The translations under genes were made by a program, and so were the position numbers. From Campylorhamphus procurvoides (taxonomy: Eukaryota; Chordata; Aves; Passeriformes; Dendrocolaptidae): a DNA stretch of 64,000 nucleotides. The notes under the pieces were generated by a model. That model did not search any database. It was not told the origin of the DNA and was given only the letters and a program-made list of their open reading frames with translations. The stretch is from the NCBI GenBank assembly GCA_013396655.1, contig WBMV01006595.1, positions 62,001-126,000 of the forward strand, given 5' to 3'. Within the stretch, counting starts at the first letter, position 1, and each line of letters starts with the position of its first letter. Of the stretch, positions 1 to 11,500 are shown one piece after another.

Positions 1-353
1 ATATGCAGGCTCAGTGCCAGAACAGGCAATCACAATCTCAGCACTTCAGTGCTATCTTTTGAGGATGGGAACATTACATTTCTAACAGCTAATGATTATA
101 CATCAAGAAACAGAGCCTGGACTTTGGTCTCTGATGATGTTAATCTGCTGCATTTCTCAATCAAGCTGTTCACTGTTAGATTTTTAAAAGAAAGAAAAAA
201 ATACGTTTGGGAAAAAAATGTTTGTGTGGTTTTCATCCCATACTGTTTTCTTTAAATTATTCTGTATTATCTACCAGAACAGGAGATATCAATAAACATG
301 CTCAATGTCCTTGCCATTCCTGAAAACAATTCTCGGGAAAAGCAGGTAATTAC
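1..353 (-). other. SLC34A2: SLC34A2 intron, partial
   Basis: Intronic sequence downstream of the last visible exon. The short open frames here carry no recognisable SLC34A2 sequence. Confidence 0.85.
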
Positions 354-521
354 CAGTGTTGATTGTCTTCTTGATAACACTTGCCACTTGTCCTTTAAGC
401 ACAGAGTTTAACAGCTTAACGATCATTACCAAACAGGAGCACAGAACAAGCAGGGACAAAGCCAGAAGGATGAGACCGATGGCAAGATCAGGCAGGTCTG
501 AGTTTGCAAAGAGGTGCTGGC
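354..521 (-). CDS. SLC34A2: SLC34A2 coding exon 9 (last in window)
   Basis: Residues 345-400. It has [10 protein letters not shown], the span [19 protein letters not shown], and [16 protein letters not shown]. It ends one base into a codon, before GTAATT at 349-353. The remaining exons, with the second QSSS repeat and the cysteine-rich C terminus, are outside the window. Confidence 0.96.
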
Positions 522-3500
522 CTGAAAAAGGAAAATTAATTAGCCTAGCCACATTTTCGGTTTTGGTCTTAAGCCCAGCCCTGGTTTCCATACATGTCAC
601 TAAGAAAATGGGACCGAAGCCCACAGAGCTTGAGGGGTTGATGCACAGAGGGAAAACGCCACCTCCCTTGCTCCACAAAAGCCATGTCTGAGTGGGACAG
701 GAGAAGCTCTTGTATGGACATGCTTATAAAACACACAGTGGGCACTCCTATGGGGCAGGCAGGATCCAGGTGACCACGTGCAAGGGAGAGAAATACAATG
801 GCAGGAGGAAGTTTTGGGGTCCAAGCAGGATGGTGGGTCAGCTTTTACCAGAGGTGGCTGTGTGCCCGAGAAGGGCCGCTGAAAGTCCTGCAGGGCATGC
901 ATAGGGATGGAGATATCTAAGCAACCATTACAGCAAAGTAACCATAGCTCCAAGCCATCTGAACAGCGAGGGTGACATGATACTGAAGCCCTCAATTACT
1001 GATATCAGGGAGCATGGAAAGAGATCCATCTGCAGCCAGATATCATGATGATGCTGGTAACTCCAGCTGTGCAGCTATAGCAGAGCACAGGCTCCTCAGA
1101 CGGCGCCTGCAGTAATACCATGTGTCTGTGTGCAGGTGAGGGCCTCCTGATACACCTCTGAAGTGGTCTGTTAACACCATTAAGAAGCTGTCTTATGTTT
1201 GTAAAGATATTGCCGTAGAAGAAAGAGTTGTGCTACTTACATTTACTGATATATTCTGTTTCAGTTATATTCTTGAGGGTCCATGTCACATTACCCTCAG
1301 TCCAGCAAAAGTCAGGGGAAGTGCAATTTTCTGAAGGTGAAATGGTGACATTCTGCAGTGTCTAAAGATTGCCAGACAGAGCAGATAGTTCAGTCATCTA
1401 CAACTACCCTTGTAGTTGCTCATATAAAGTGTTAGATTTTTACTACAACCAAGGATTCATCAACTAAAGGCAGAATTGTAAGCTGACAATTATGATAAGC
1501 TGAAACTTTTGCATTCTTAAAATATTGTTCTTTTATCCAAACCAATCAGTACACCATTTAAAGATTAAAATATCCCCGAAATCTTCTACATTATAATAAC
1601 CATAGCACCAAGTCTTTAATAGCTAAGAACCTTAACTACTACTGACATTTAGTGGAGTGAGGTGCATACTGGGCTGCACCAGTGGGACAGTGGCATTCCG
1701 TTTCCAACCAGTGCCACATATTCCCTTGTCAAAGAAAGACCTCTTTACTGTTGTCTCAACAGCAGTTAATGCTCTGGTGAGTACTGCACAGGGCTGTGAC
1801 TCAGAATGCCACAGTACTAGTGCAGCCTGTTGCTGGATGAGCACAAGCTGCTCATACCACCTTTCTGTGCCTCAGTTTCCCTGTCTGTACAGGCAAGTAA
1901 CACTTCTGTAGAAGTGCTACTACTTTCCTTGTAACATTTAAATATTATCTAAGAGCTAATTACAAGCACTAAGATTCACATTACTATTACAGGACAGAAC
2001 CTGAATTTCTATTTATACTAAAATAAAACCTTCTTTATAAGCACTCCTAGCTATACTGCATTCTGACACCAAGTCCCTAAGTCCTTAGGCAGACTAAGGA
2101 AGTGTTTGCTGACTGAGCTGTACTTCCACATGAGAGCAGCTAGCAGCCAAATGGACTCTGGACCACGCTGCTGAGTAGGGGGTAAATTTCAAACATGTTT
2201 GAGTGATTTTATTTTGCAGAAATGGAAAAAGAGAAATCATTGCTGGGTCCTGCCTACAGACACCTTCGTTCACAACTCCCTCCTGCTGATGCAGGTGGGC
2301 AAAGCTGGGGGTGGACCTAGTGCCCCCACATCTCCCGGGAACACCTGGGCTCCAGCCTCCCCATCACATCAGCCTTTACAAACACAACACGTTTTTTCTC
2401 ACCTTCCGGAAATTTGTTCAAATATCTGAGTTTCAAAGCAGCTGCATTAGATCAAAGATTTAAACGTATGGGATCTGCATGTATTTATCCCTGCCATAAG
2501 TCTGTTTAATCTTTTTTTTTGCCAGAAATTAGTTTAATCTGTTAGGAATGTAAATTTAATTCATCTTCCTTTTCCCCCACCAACTTCAAGTCAAATTTTT
2601 GAGGGTTTCATGTGTTTTTGTAATTTGACTGTATGCTTGGGCAGTAGGTACACAGCCAAAACAGGTACACAAACACAGAAAAAAAGTGTGTATATATATA
2701 CTTTTCCCCTCAGCCTACACCTTCCGTGTAGTTTCTTGGGCAGGGCTCAGCCCTCGCTGAGAGCTGGTCTGTGCCTGTGCAGGCAGCTGGCTGAGGGGCA
2801 GCCACACATGGGCTGGGGGTCTGATGGCAGGGCAGTGCCAGAGCCCCGTGCTCCCTTGAGCTGAAACACCCAGACACTCAGCAGTGTAACCTGAGCAGAG
2901 TTTCAGATGAGCAAGCTCTGCTCCTGGCACTATCTCCCTAGCTAGCATTTCACTGGTTATCCAGACTGTCATTCAATAGGAGCTGGGCACTTAATTTCAA
3001 CCTCTGCTCTGTGTCCTTAACTGTCTTCTGCCTCAGGACTTTTGGGAATTACTTTTCTATACATGACAACAAGTACAATACTTTAATTAGAGAATCAAAG
3101 GATATTTAATGTTCTAATTGCTAGTTAGCTGAACAATGCAAACCAAACACTCAGCTCCATAGTTTACCAAAATAACTCATTGGTGTTGATCTGGGCAAGA
3201 GATTGCTCCAAGCTGCAGTGCTGCTTAGATGGAATGCAACAGGACACAGACCCACAGAGACTTCCTCCAAGGGCAGTTTTCCAAGAAAGCTGCACATAAC
3301 CAGCTGCTACCAGACCACCCTAAGACTTGTAAAACTAAAACTGATTAGATCAGTTGATAAATGGTGGTCAAAAAGATCTTTTCTTCAGCCTATGTTGCAG
3401 ATTTTTTCCACTTTCAGGGAGCCAGTAGTATCAGAGTTTAAAGACATTTGTGTGTGAAAGGAGTAAAAGACTTGGCTCCAAACCACCAGCTCTGATAAGT

Positions 3501-6500
3501 AAGGGCCTGCATAGGTACCAAAAGCAGTCAAGTCAGGGTCACCACTGGTGACCATCCTTTGTTTAAGTGGAGCAAAAATTACATTAAATTGTTTTAATTC
3601 TTTTACTGCTGAAAAAAACCCTCATTTAACCCTTTTTAAGGAGCATCAGCTACAGATCAGTAATATATTTCCTGAGGTAGCCAGCAATTAATTTAGCATG
3701 ATACTCACCACATTGGTTTCAGTTACACACCAGACCTTTACCAGGCTTTTGTTTTTTGCTGATTCATCATTAGTAGCAATTGCATTTATTACTGATTTAT
3801 CAAGCTTAAAAAAAGAAGAAGAAGAATTAAAGAATTTAAAAACTGCATTATTCCAATTTGCATCACAAACTTCTGTTCAGCTCTACTCGAATAACCCCCT
3901 TTGGAAGCTCAACCATGTAGAGCCTGCATGATCATCCCTAATGCTGGAGCTGCTGCCCACAGGTAGGAGGGGAGCTACCCTGAGGAAAAGGCACAGCTCT
4001 ACACACACAAACACTGTGTCTCATTCTCTCCAAATCATCCACCACCTCATCTCACCCCTTCTGTTTAGTCATCTGCACTGACGCCACAGCCTGACTGTAT
4101 TTATTGCTGTTTTAGAAGCTGTGTGCATCCCCCTGGCCTCTAGATGCATGTGATCATGTCTCATAATTTCAGTGTCTTCATCAGGTCCTATGCTGATTCT
4201 CTGGCTGTGCCAGGTTGCCTCAGCTGGTACTACCTGCCAAAGTCTAGGCAACAGTCTGCCTTCCCACCCATCCCACATGGCTGTGTTTGTCCTCACCTGC
4301 CTTCTCAGTGCTCCTAGCTAGGTCTGTCACCATTAAGGTGAAATGTGGGGGAAGTAGAAAAAGGAAATATACAAGTGGGGCTTTATGAAACGTGAATAAA
4401 AAGAATTCATGTGCTAATGAGCTTTACCCCAAGGACACAGGGAACGAAGTGGGAAACCTTCTCATACTCAGAGCATTTTGATTAGCTGTGACTGAACCAA
4501 GCAAGCAGCTTCTTTGAAGCAAGAAAGCTTACCTCAATGATGAGCTTTGTAAAGGGGTCTGTGATAACTTTTAGTAGCTCAGGGGCATCCTCACCGCTTT
4601 CAAGCTGAAAGGACTCAACTATGACATTGGTGAGATGGTAAAGATAGCCGGTAATAACTTCAATGGGCAACAGAGCAAATACAGCAAGCCAGTTAAAGAA
4701 ATCATGGATTGTTGCCCCAGCAAAGGCCCTGCGAGAAGAAATTAAAAAACAGAGCTGCTTTTAATTAAACAAAATGTGTACAACTTCAATCAGATATGAA
4801 GTCATAGAAGTGGAGATGAAGCCCATTTCAAGGTGGGAATCATTTCATTTCTGGGGTCACAGCATATGGCTACTTTGCTATGGAGTGCTAAGTTCTCTCC
4901 ACACTGCTGACCAATTAAAGAGCCAGCCAGGTGAGTAAAACAAGAAAAACTAGAAAAGACAAAGGTGATCCTTAACACAAGGCTGCCAGGAGTACTTGTC
5001 TGAAAAAAGAAGTGGCTGTGCAGCCTACATTTGTTTTGCCTCTCACCTATTTTTGGTACATTTTTATTCCTCAGCCAGTCCTTGCCTTCAGGACCTGTCC
5101 TCCCTGACTCCTGGGGCAAGAGAGCTTTCCAGCCCTCTCACATGCTCCTGCGAACTGTTGGTGTACAGCTCCCTTCCATCTTCTCCTTCAAAGCCTGAGG
5201 AGCCACAGCTCTTCCCTCAGAGGCTTTGACAAAGAGTACTTCACATGCCCAGTATGCCGTAAATGACAAGGTACCAACAGTACCAAAGTCTCATATCCCT
5301 ACCAAGTTTGCTGCCCATATCCAGTAGGCCATGAGCTCTTTCATTGGCAACCTCAAATGGCAGTCTAAAAGTTGTCACTTCATGTATTTGACAGCCAAAA
5401 CACTTCACTTCTCTACAGTTCCCAGCTCGTGCTTACTGTAGACTTAGAAAACCTTCAACATCTCTTTTAAGGAGACTAAACCAAAATAATGTAATACTAA
5501 CTTCTTGTACAGCTCTTCAATAACTCGAGACATAAAAAAGGGAGGTGGTACAAAGGGAGCAGTTGAAAACTTATCCTTGTGTAAGATCGTTAAAAATGGT
5601 GGATTCCTACAAAACCACAGAACTTTTAAAAGAGCCTAATAGGACTTTTTCTTCAAGTATATGAAGCTATATATGTAGGCAGCATTGTTCCTTTGCCATG
5701 GCCATGCTTGTGACTTTCCTAACTAGGAAGATTGAATGGCTGTAATGGTGACAGAAAAAATAGAAGAAAACCTATAAAGAAGGAAAAAACAACTTCAGAG
5801 ATATTGTGTTTAGTTACAATACCTTCTAAATTCATTCCTGTCCCCAGCTTGCATCAGTGCCACAATCGTGTTTGTAACTGAGGTGCCAATGTTTGCCCCC
5901 ATGATGATGGGAATAGCTGATCGAACAGTCAGCACTGGAAAGCAGAAAAGGAAGCACTGAATGAGAAAATCAGATCACCAGCAAGCTTTGTGCTCCAATG
6001 AAAATTTCTGGTACTGTCACTGAAACCCTGAGTTCCCTTCATGTCACTGCAATTAGGTGCTCCAATCCAAATGTTTGCTTTAATCAAGTTCCCTGGGAAC
6101 ATGGCACTCCCATAGTCCCCAGTGAAACTGGGGCCCATGGCAATCCCTTTGCACCACATATTAGGGGGCCAGAGTAAGATAAAGTCTCTTCTTTCCCAGG
6201 CATTTGCCTACTTACTGCAGAATTTTGAAATGATGCCAAGGAAAATAATGAAATTCAGTAACTGCCTAACAAAGAGAAAATTATGCAGGTAATTTCAAAC
6301 TAAAGGCATTCAATGCCAAGGCTTTCAATTGTTTTCATTGCAGTTGTGATCTTACTAGTATTACTAGTATTGCTATGACTATTAATATTAATACTATTAT
6401 TATTACTTTTTAAAATTTTATATCAGGGCAACAGCTGTGAAAGTTTTTCCTGCAGTCTCTATTCTTATAGCCAAAGTGCGTACAACTTGAACACAGGTGG

Positions 6501-8580
6501 GACTGTTTGCACCCAGACAAGATTTATGAGTGATCTTCAGGAGCTACAGTAGGCAGACTTACACGTGGAGGACACCATGCTGACCACGATGGATGAGGAA
6601 GTACTGGAGCTCTGGACCATGACAGTCACCAGAACTCCAATCACCAATCCCGCAACAGGATTAGACAGCACTGAATCATCTTTAAATATGTCCCCTGCAG
6701 CTTTACCTGCAAAAAAATGTATTCTTGGAGTGAGAGAAGTGAAAGGAAAAGTCTACAGAAATTATCAGTGTTAAACTAAAGATCATTCGAGCCTTTTAAT
6801 TGCTAAATATATAGCCATGCTTGCTAGCCAAAAAAAAGTACAATGTGACGTAGCCCAGGGATCCAAATTCAGATCCTGAACTCTCACCTCCTCAGTTGTT
6901 AGAGAATACTTTACGTTCTCTCATTTCAGTGACTAAACAAGCTCTACTGAACTCTACAGAGAAGCATATAAAACCAGAGCCATCAGATAAAAAACTATAG
7001 GACAAAAAACCACACATGCGTAGATTTAAATGCTATTACTTGGTATTTTTGATGACTGCATTAAGGAAAACTGTTTTAATAATCCTGATTATTTCTGTTC
7101 CTGTAGCTTTCTGTGTTTCAAAAAATCCAAACTACTTCCATAAAAACATACACATCTCTCTGATAACCCCTTCTGAATACCTCATCTGAATTCAAACCTT
7201 GGAGACTGGCAAATGTAAAAAATACATTTCAATGGTTTTCATCTTTGAAGGGTCTGGGGGATATTTCAGTGCTGGATACTTTTAAGAGCACAATTTTCAT
7301 ATTTCAACTTGTTGAAATATCTTTCACGTGGCACAGATTTATGCACAGATGTATTCATTTAAAATGTCACTAAAGTAACAGGAAGCCACTAAGAAATCAG
7401 GGCAAATAACCATTAAATCAACAACTCTTTGGAATTTGAGAAAGAAAGGCCTTTTCAAACAAATGGTCAGTCCTCAATCAGAGCTACTTCCTTCTGAATC
7501 TGTATCTCAACACATACCAAGAATGTTCTCGAAGAGTGATACTTGTAATTGAGTCTCTAAGATGAAATTTGCTGCCTTATTCACATTTTATTCTTGATAT
7601 TTTAGACATTTTCATACCTCCTACCAGTTGAAAAGCAGAGCTCAGAACATCCAGAGAACACACGAACATGTAGAGCAAACAAAGCAGCAGAATGAACTTC
7701 CCTATCCCATAGAGTACACGAATGATTTTTCCTTTTCTATCCAGTTCTGCAAAACAAATAGATTATGCATAAGGGACTTGCTTGAAATGTTCCCTGGAAC
7801 ACTCCAGGGCACAAGCAGAGACTGTGGACACAAAGACAGCACTATGACTCCAGTATGTGATTAAACCCAAAAGAATGTTCTTAATTATATTTTAACTGCA
7901 GGAGCAGGTATTTTGTTTACTTAATTTTACCACAAAAAGTATCTTTTTGTATGTGACAAAAGCTGTATGTAATTTGATATTGATGCCTGGTTTTGTAGTC
8001 ATCCTACTGAGCAAAGAAAGACCAACAGGACCCTGGATATAAAACCATATTACTGCTAGACTATTTTTCATATATCTCCTTGTGTTTTAAGAAAAGTAAG
8101 CAGCGTGATTTCCAGATTCTTCTTAACTGGCTAAGTATAAGATCCCCATTAACTCTTGGAGAAGGTGAGAGGAGAAGTGATGAGAAAAAAAATGCAGGTA
8201 ATTTATTTATGGAGAAATGGCTACCTGACCACTTGACCCCAGTGTCCTGCAGTTCCGGCAGAGCCCATGGGTCTTCTTCTTCTGGCCTTGGCTCATCTAT
8301 CAAAGCTATTGTGGAAAATGCAGGTTGAATTTCCCCTTTATTTCCAAGTGAAGCCACATTGCCTGGTGAAACAGAACATTAAAAATTTTGTTTCGTTACT
8401 TTCCATCCTCTCCAAGGATCTCCCCAAACTTATATATCTCTATAACTTACGGTTGAGCATATTACCTTTGTGATTTTCTCCTTCTTTCCCAGCCATGTTC
8501 TGGTTTTGTTTGGAAGAGTCCCCAATATAGTTATTGGTTTCAGGTTTTTCTACTTCAGGCCAGGGAGCCATGATCTAAGA
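354..8580 (-). CDS. SLC34A2: Sodium-dependent phosphate cotransporter 2B (NaPi-IIb), 5' portion, nine coding exons
   Basis: Plasma-membrane transporter that carries phosphate into epithelial cells with sodium; in vertebrates it works in intestine, lung and other epithelia. Nine coding exons, listed 5' to 3': 8466-8571, 8225-8362, 7618-7746, 6563-6706, 5823-5934, 4533-4728, 3709-3804, 1241-1352, 354-521. Together they give 1201 coding bases, 400 codons plus one base, with matching phase at every junction. Visible in order: acidic cytoplasmic N terminus (1-85), first membrane span (about 98-118), the QSSS phosphate-binding motif (156-159) of the first inverted repeat, the conserved GANIGTS loop (185-191), A213/A215/D219, a glycosylated extracellular loop (about 290-350) and a span at about 357-378. 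The second QSSS repeat and the C terminus lie beyond the left edge. The start is the first ATG after the acceptor at 8581-8582 and gives MAPWPE, the usual family start. Introns 522-1240, 1353-3708, 3805-4532, 4729-5822, 5935-6562 and 6707-7617 show nothing else except an ATT-rich stretch. Confidence 0.97.
1241..1352 (-). CDS. SLC34A2: SLC34A2 coding exon 8 (glycosylated extracellular loop)
   Basis: Residues 308-344. There are four N-glycosylation sequons in 30 residues (N308 VT, N316 CT, N328 VT, N335 IT), and cysteines C317 and C323 with C345 completed by the next exon. This matches the large disulfide-linked loop between the two transport repeats. The donor is GTAAGT. Confidence 0.94.
3709..3804 (-). 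CDS. SLC34A2: SLC34A2 coding exon 7
   Basis: Residues 276-307, phase 0 at both ends. It reads [20 protein letters not shown] and then LVKVWC, opening the large extracellular loop. It has a strong polypyrimidine acceptor and a GTGAGT donor. Confidence 0.94.
4533..4728 (-). CDS. SLC34A2: SLC34A2 coding exon 6
   Basis: Residues 210-275. It begins [14 protein letters not shown], where A213, A215 and D219 match the Ala/Ala/Asp set tied to electrogenic 3 Na:1 Pi transport in NaPi-IIa and IIb. It then reads [14 protein letters not shown] and [19 protein letters not shown], both strongly conserved. Confidence 0.97.
5823..5934 (-). CDS. SLC34A2: SLC34A2 coding exon 5
   Basis: Residues 173-209 plus two bases. 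It includes [19 protein letters not shown] and [12 protein letters not shown], the near-invariant loop and helix that pack against the QSSS motif in the family. Confidence 0.97.
6353..6410. repeat. ATT/ACT-rich simple repeat in SLC34A2 intron
   Basis: Imperfect ACTAGTATT and ATTATT units, lying in the 5935-6562 intron about 150 bases from an exon. Confidence 0.7.
6563..6706 (-). CDS. SLC34A2: SLC34A2 coding exon 4 (QSSS motif, first repeat)
   Basis: Residues 125-172. It carries [20 protein letters not shown], the signature of the first inverted repeat of the Na/Pi-cotransporter family. Q156-S159 are the phosphate-coordinating QSSS residues by homology. The donor is a canonical GTAAGT. Confidence 0.97.
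7618..7746 (-). CDS. SLC34A2: SLC34A2 coding exon 3 (first membrane span)
   Basis: Residues 82-124, with the basic lead-in [16 protein letters not shown] and then the hydrophobic span [20 protein letters not shown]. Two donors are possible at the 3' end; only the one giving GGAG before GTATG (exon end 7618) keeps phase with the next exon. Confidence 0.95.
8225..8362 (-). CDS. SLC34A2: SLC34A2 coding exon 2
   Basis: Residues 36-81. It contains the family-typical cytoplasmic stretch [20 protein letters not shown] followed by DTGVKWS, which aligns with LIDEP...DPW...LQDSGIKWS in mammals. It is flanked by an AG acceptor (8363-8364) and a GT donor (8223-8224). Confidence 0.95.
8466..8580 (-). CDS. 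SLC34A2: SLC34A2 coding exon 1 (start codon)
   Basis: Acceptor TTCATTAG ends at 8581, followed by nine untranslated bases and the ATG at 8571-8569. It codes residues 1-35, beginning [17 protein letters not shown], a polar cytoplasmic tail. The donor GTAAT follows base 8466, and the exon ends one base into a codon. Because an acceptor precedes the start codon, at least one untranslated first exon must lie further right. Confidence 0.93.
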
Positions 8581-11500
8581 CTAATGAAATAGTGTTGATT
8601 AAAATGCATGTGAAGTTTAAATATTCAAGTTACAACACAGTGTGTGAGGAATGTGACTAAAAGCAAAGGAGATGGAAATGGAATATAAGCAACTTGCCCC
8701 TGAACACAACTCTTTACTAATATTTATGAATTAATTATTCCTTTATTTGTGAAATTGATACCTCAATTATTTTTCAATCACTGGTTATTTATTTGTGTAC
8801 ACAAATAAAAACATTATTTTCATCTCACATCTGTATTTTCATACACTTTTAACTGCCATGAAAGCAAATATTTCTCTGCTTTCCAAATGGTAGGTATTTC
8901 TTCTCTTTAAGTAGTTTCAACTCCTTTCAGGAAGAAGTCAGAGAACTGTTTTACTTTCTTCCAGGATCCAGATTTAAGCGACCACCTTTAACAAACTGGT
9001 AATTCAATATACACACCTTAGCAAAAAACTCTTCCCTAAAGCACTGCTTGGTTTGGCTCATGAATGCTAAATGCAGTGTTCTTGTTGCCTTCACTGCTTC
9101 ATTCCCATGAAAGCATGGAGAGGAGGACTCTGCACAAGGTGGAGGAGGAGCCCAAGGTTTCAAGCTCCAGAAGGATGCTTGCTGAATGTCTGGACAAGAG
9201 CACAGTTAGAAGGCAGTGACCATTTGCAGGTCTCTATTTGCCTGTAACTCACAGCTGATGTGGCAAATGAAGCTGGGCTAGGGGCAACAGGGTTCATCTC
9301 ACCCATCTCATGTAGAGTCTCTCTCTGAACCTTTTCCTTCCTGACCCCTTCTGAGCACATTTGACGTGCACTGCAGTATTAATAAATAATAACTTAAAAA
9401 ATAAGACATCACACAGCCAAACCCTGCTAGCACAGATGCAAGCACCTGTGACAGATCCTAGCCCAGGCACAAGAGGAGGCAAAGCCTGGAAGAGTCCTAC
9501 CTATTTACTTCCCCAGTATTGGAAGCCAGAGGGAAAGACATGAAAGAGGGGGAAGGTGACCCTGGAGAGATGAGCCATTATACACCACAATAGTTCTACC
9601 TTTCCAGACTTCTTGGTGAGCTCAGCTAGCATATCCCAAAAGTCAGTGGAAAGGATAGGAGAAGTGAACCCTACCCAGAAAAGCCTCACCTTCAGGTGTG
9701 TCTCTTCCACCCTCTCTGCCACACGAGTTGGTCAGTGCTGCAGGCAAAGCTGCCCCACAGCCACCACGCCTGGCACCCACGTGGCTGAAACACCAGTGAG
9801 GGAATTCACCTCCAATGCTCCTCATAAACAAAGCCCTTGTGCCCAGCCTCCAAAAGTCAGTGTCAGAGCTGGTATCAAGCTTCCGTAAACAAGGTTCAGC
9901 TGCAGGTAGCAGCCACTCTAATAGAGTATAATTAATCATTCATTTAATCATAATACTTTTTGTAGCTGATGGTGAAAATGTTTTGTCCCTGCCCACATCA
10001 ATAAGCCACACATCCTCTTCCTTTACCTGGCCAGGAAAGGTCACAGACAAAATCACTCATGTCTTACTGTAACAGAGGAGGGTATTGTTTGTTGGCACTC
10101 CACTAAGAAAAGAGTATCTCCCCTCACACAGTAGTAAGAAAAGTTATTTTACAATTCCATTAGTAAAAACTATGCTTTTACACATTCTTTATCTGTGGTG
10201 TAAGAACCATAGCAGCTCCTAAGATACACAAAGATCTTAGAACAGATGAAAGTCACTCTTGCTTGTTTCAACAAGGGTTTTCATTTGCTTGAAGCAAATT
10301 CTCACATTTTCACTCAGGCCAAAACAACCTCCAGCCCCACCCACGCTAGAACACCTCCATCTTGTTAAACGAGTTTCATTTATACATGTTCAGCATTTAA
10401 AGAGCTATTGAAAAAATAACTGCTCCACACAAGTTCTCCTTAGGTGAAACGCAACCATGAAAATGTACTGGAAAGTCAGATGGTAAAGTTGCATAGCCAA
10501 CATATTCCAACCATGGGGACACAGAATATGCCAGACACCACCTTCCCTAGAGATGCCATCAGTACTTCTACAGCTCTTCTGTTACGCTCAGTATGGAAAT
10601 GAAGGATTCAGCCTGCATGATTACCGTATGGAAACTGAACTGATGCATTCATTGAAGAAACTGGAGCTTGAAAACTTCCACAGGAAAACAGTCCCTATGT
10701 CTCCTAAATAAACTCTCCCCATTTGAGAATTCAGTGGAGCATTTTTTCATAATCATCTCCCATGTTCCAGAGGCGCTCAGGATCCCACAGGTATGTCATG
10801 TATTATTATTGTTTTTGCTTTATGTGATTAAATGCCATAGAATGACAGTTGTTCACCTCTGTGGTGGAAGTTTTTAAAGGTATGTATATAAAATTACTCA
10901 TATCAGCCCTAGTCAACCTCTGATTTGAGAAGGTAGACTTGAATCCTGGACGTCTTTACAGCATTTGCCTTGAGTATTTGGATTTTCAGAGATTTAACTA
11001 GAACAGCCCGTTGTGTCTGAGTGGTATCAAGGACTGAGGATATCAGAACCATCTAGATCCTTGAAGCACTACCAAAGCTGTCATCTTTCTCCAGATCCTG
11101 ACTCTTGTTAAGAGGAGCAGCTGAGAAGACAGTTTAGAGACACCTGATACTCTGTTTGCTGCAGTCCTGGTCACAACTACTTACTATTAATTAATCTCTG
11201 TGCTACAAGGATAATCTACATTCTACAGTTTTCCCTTCAAAGAATTGTTCCGTGGCCTAAATACAAACATTAATTTTTGAGAAAACACTCAGAAGACAAT
11301 CGGTGTGCTTCAGAGCAGTGGGGTGACAAAGCTGACCACGTTGCTCCCTGGCAGCTCACATACGCCTTTGGAAAGGCTGACGTCTGGCGTGGTATAAAAG
11401 ACCAACATCATTGACGCAAGATATGAATGACAATGAAAACCCTAATAGTGGTTTACTTTTGAACACCAAAGACAACCATGCTGCAAAGGAACATGTTAGA

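Noticed and set aside
5477..5610. Exon-like segment in the SLC34A2 intron
   Set aside because: The two flanking exons already join in phase with conserved sequence; translation here matches nothing in the family.
7616..7624. Alternative donor GTAGGA in SLC34A2 coding exon 3
   Set aside because: Using it would break phase with the next exon and drop the conserved Gly; the GTATG donor four codon bases later fits.
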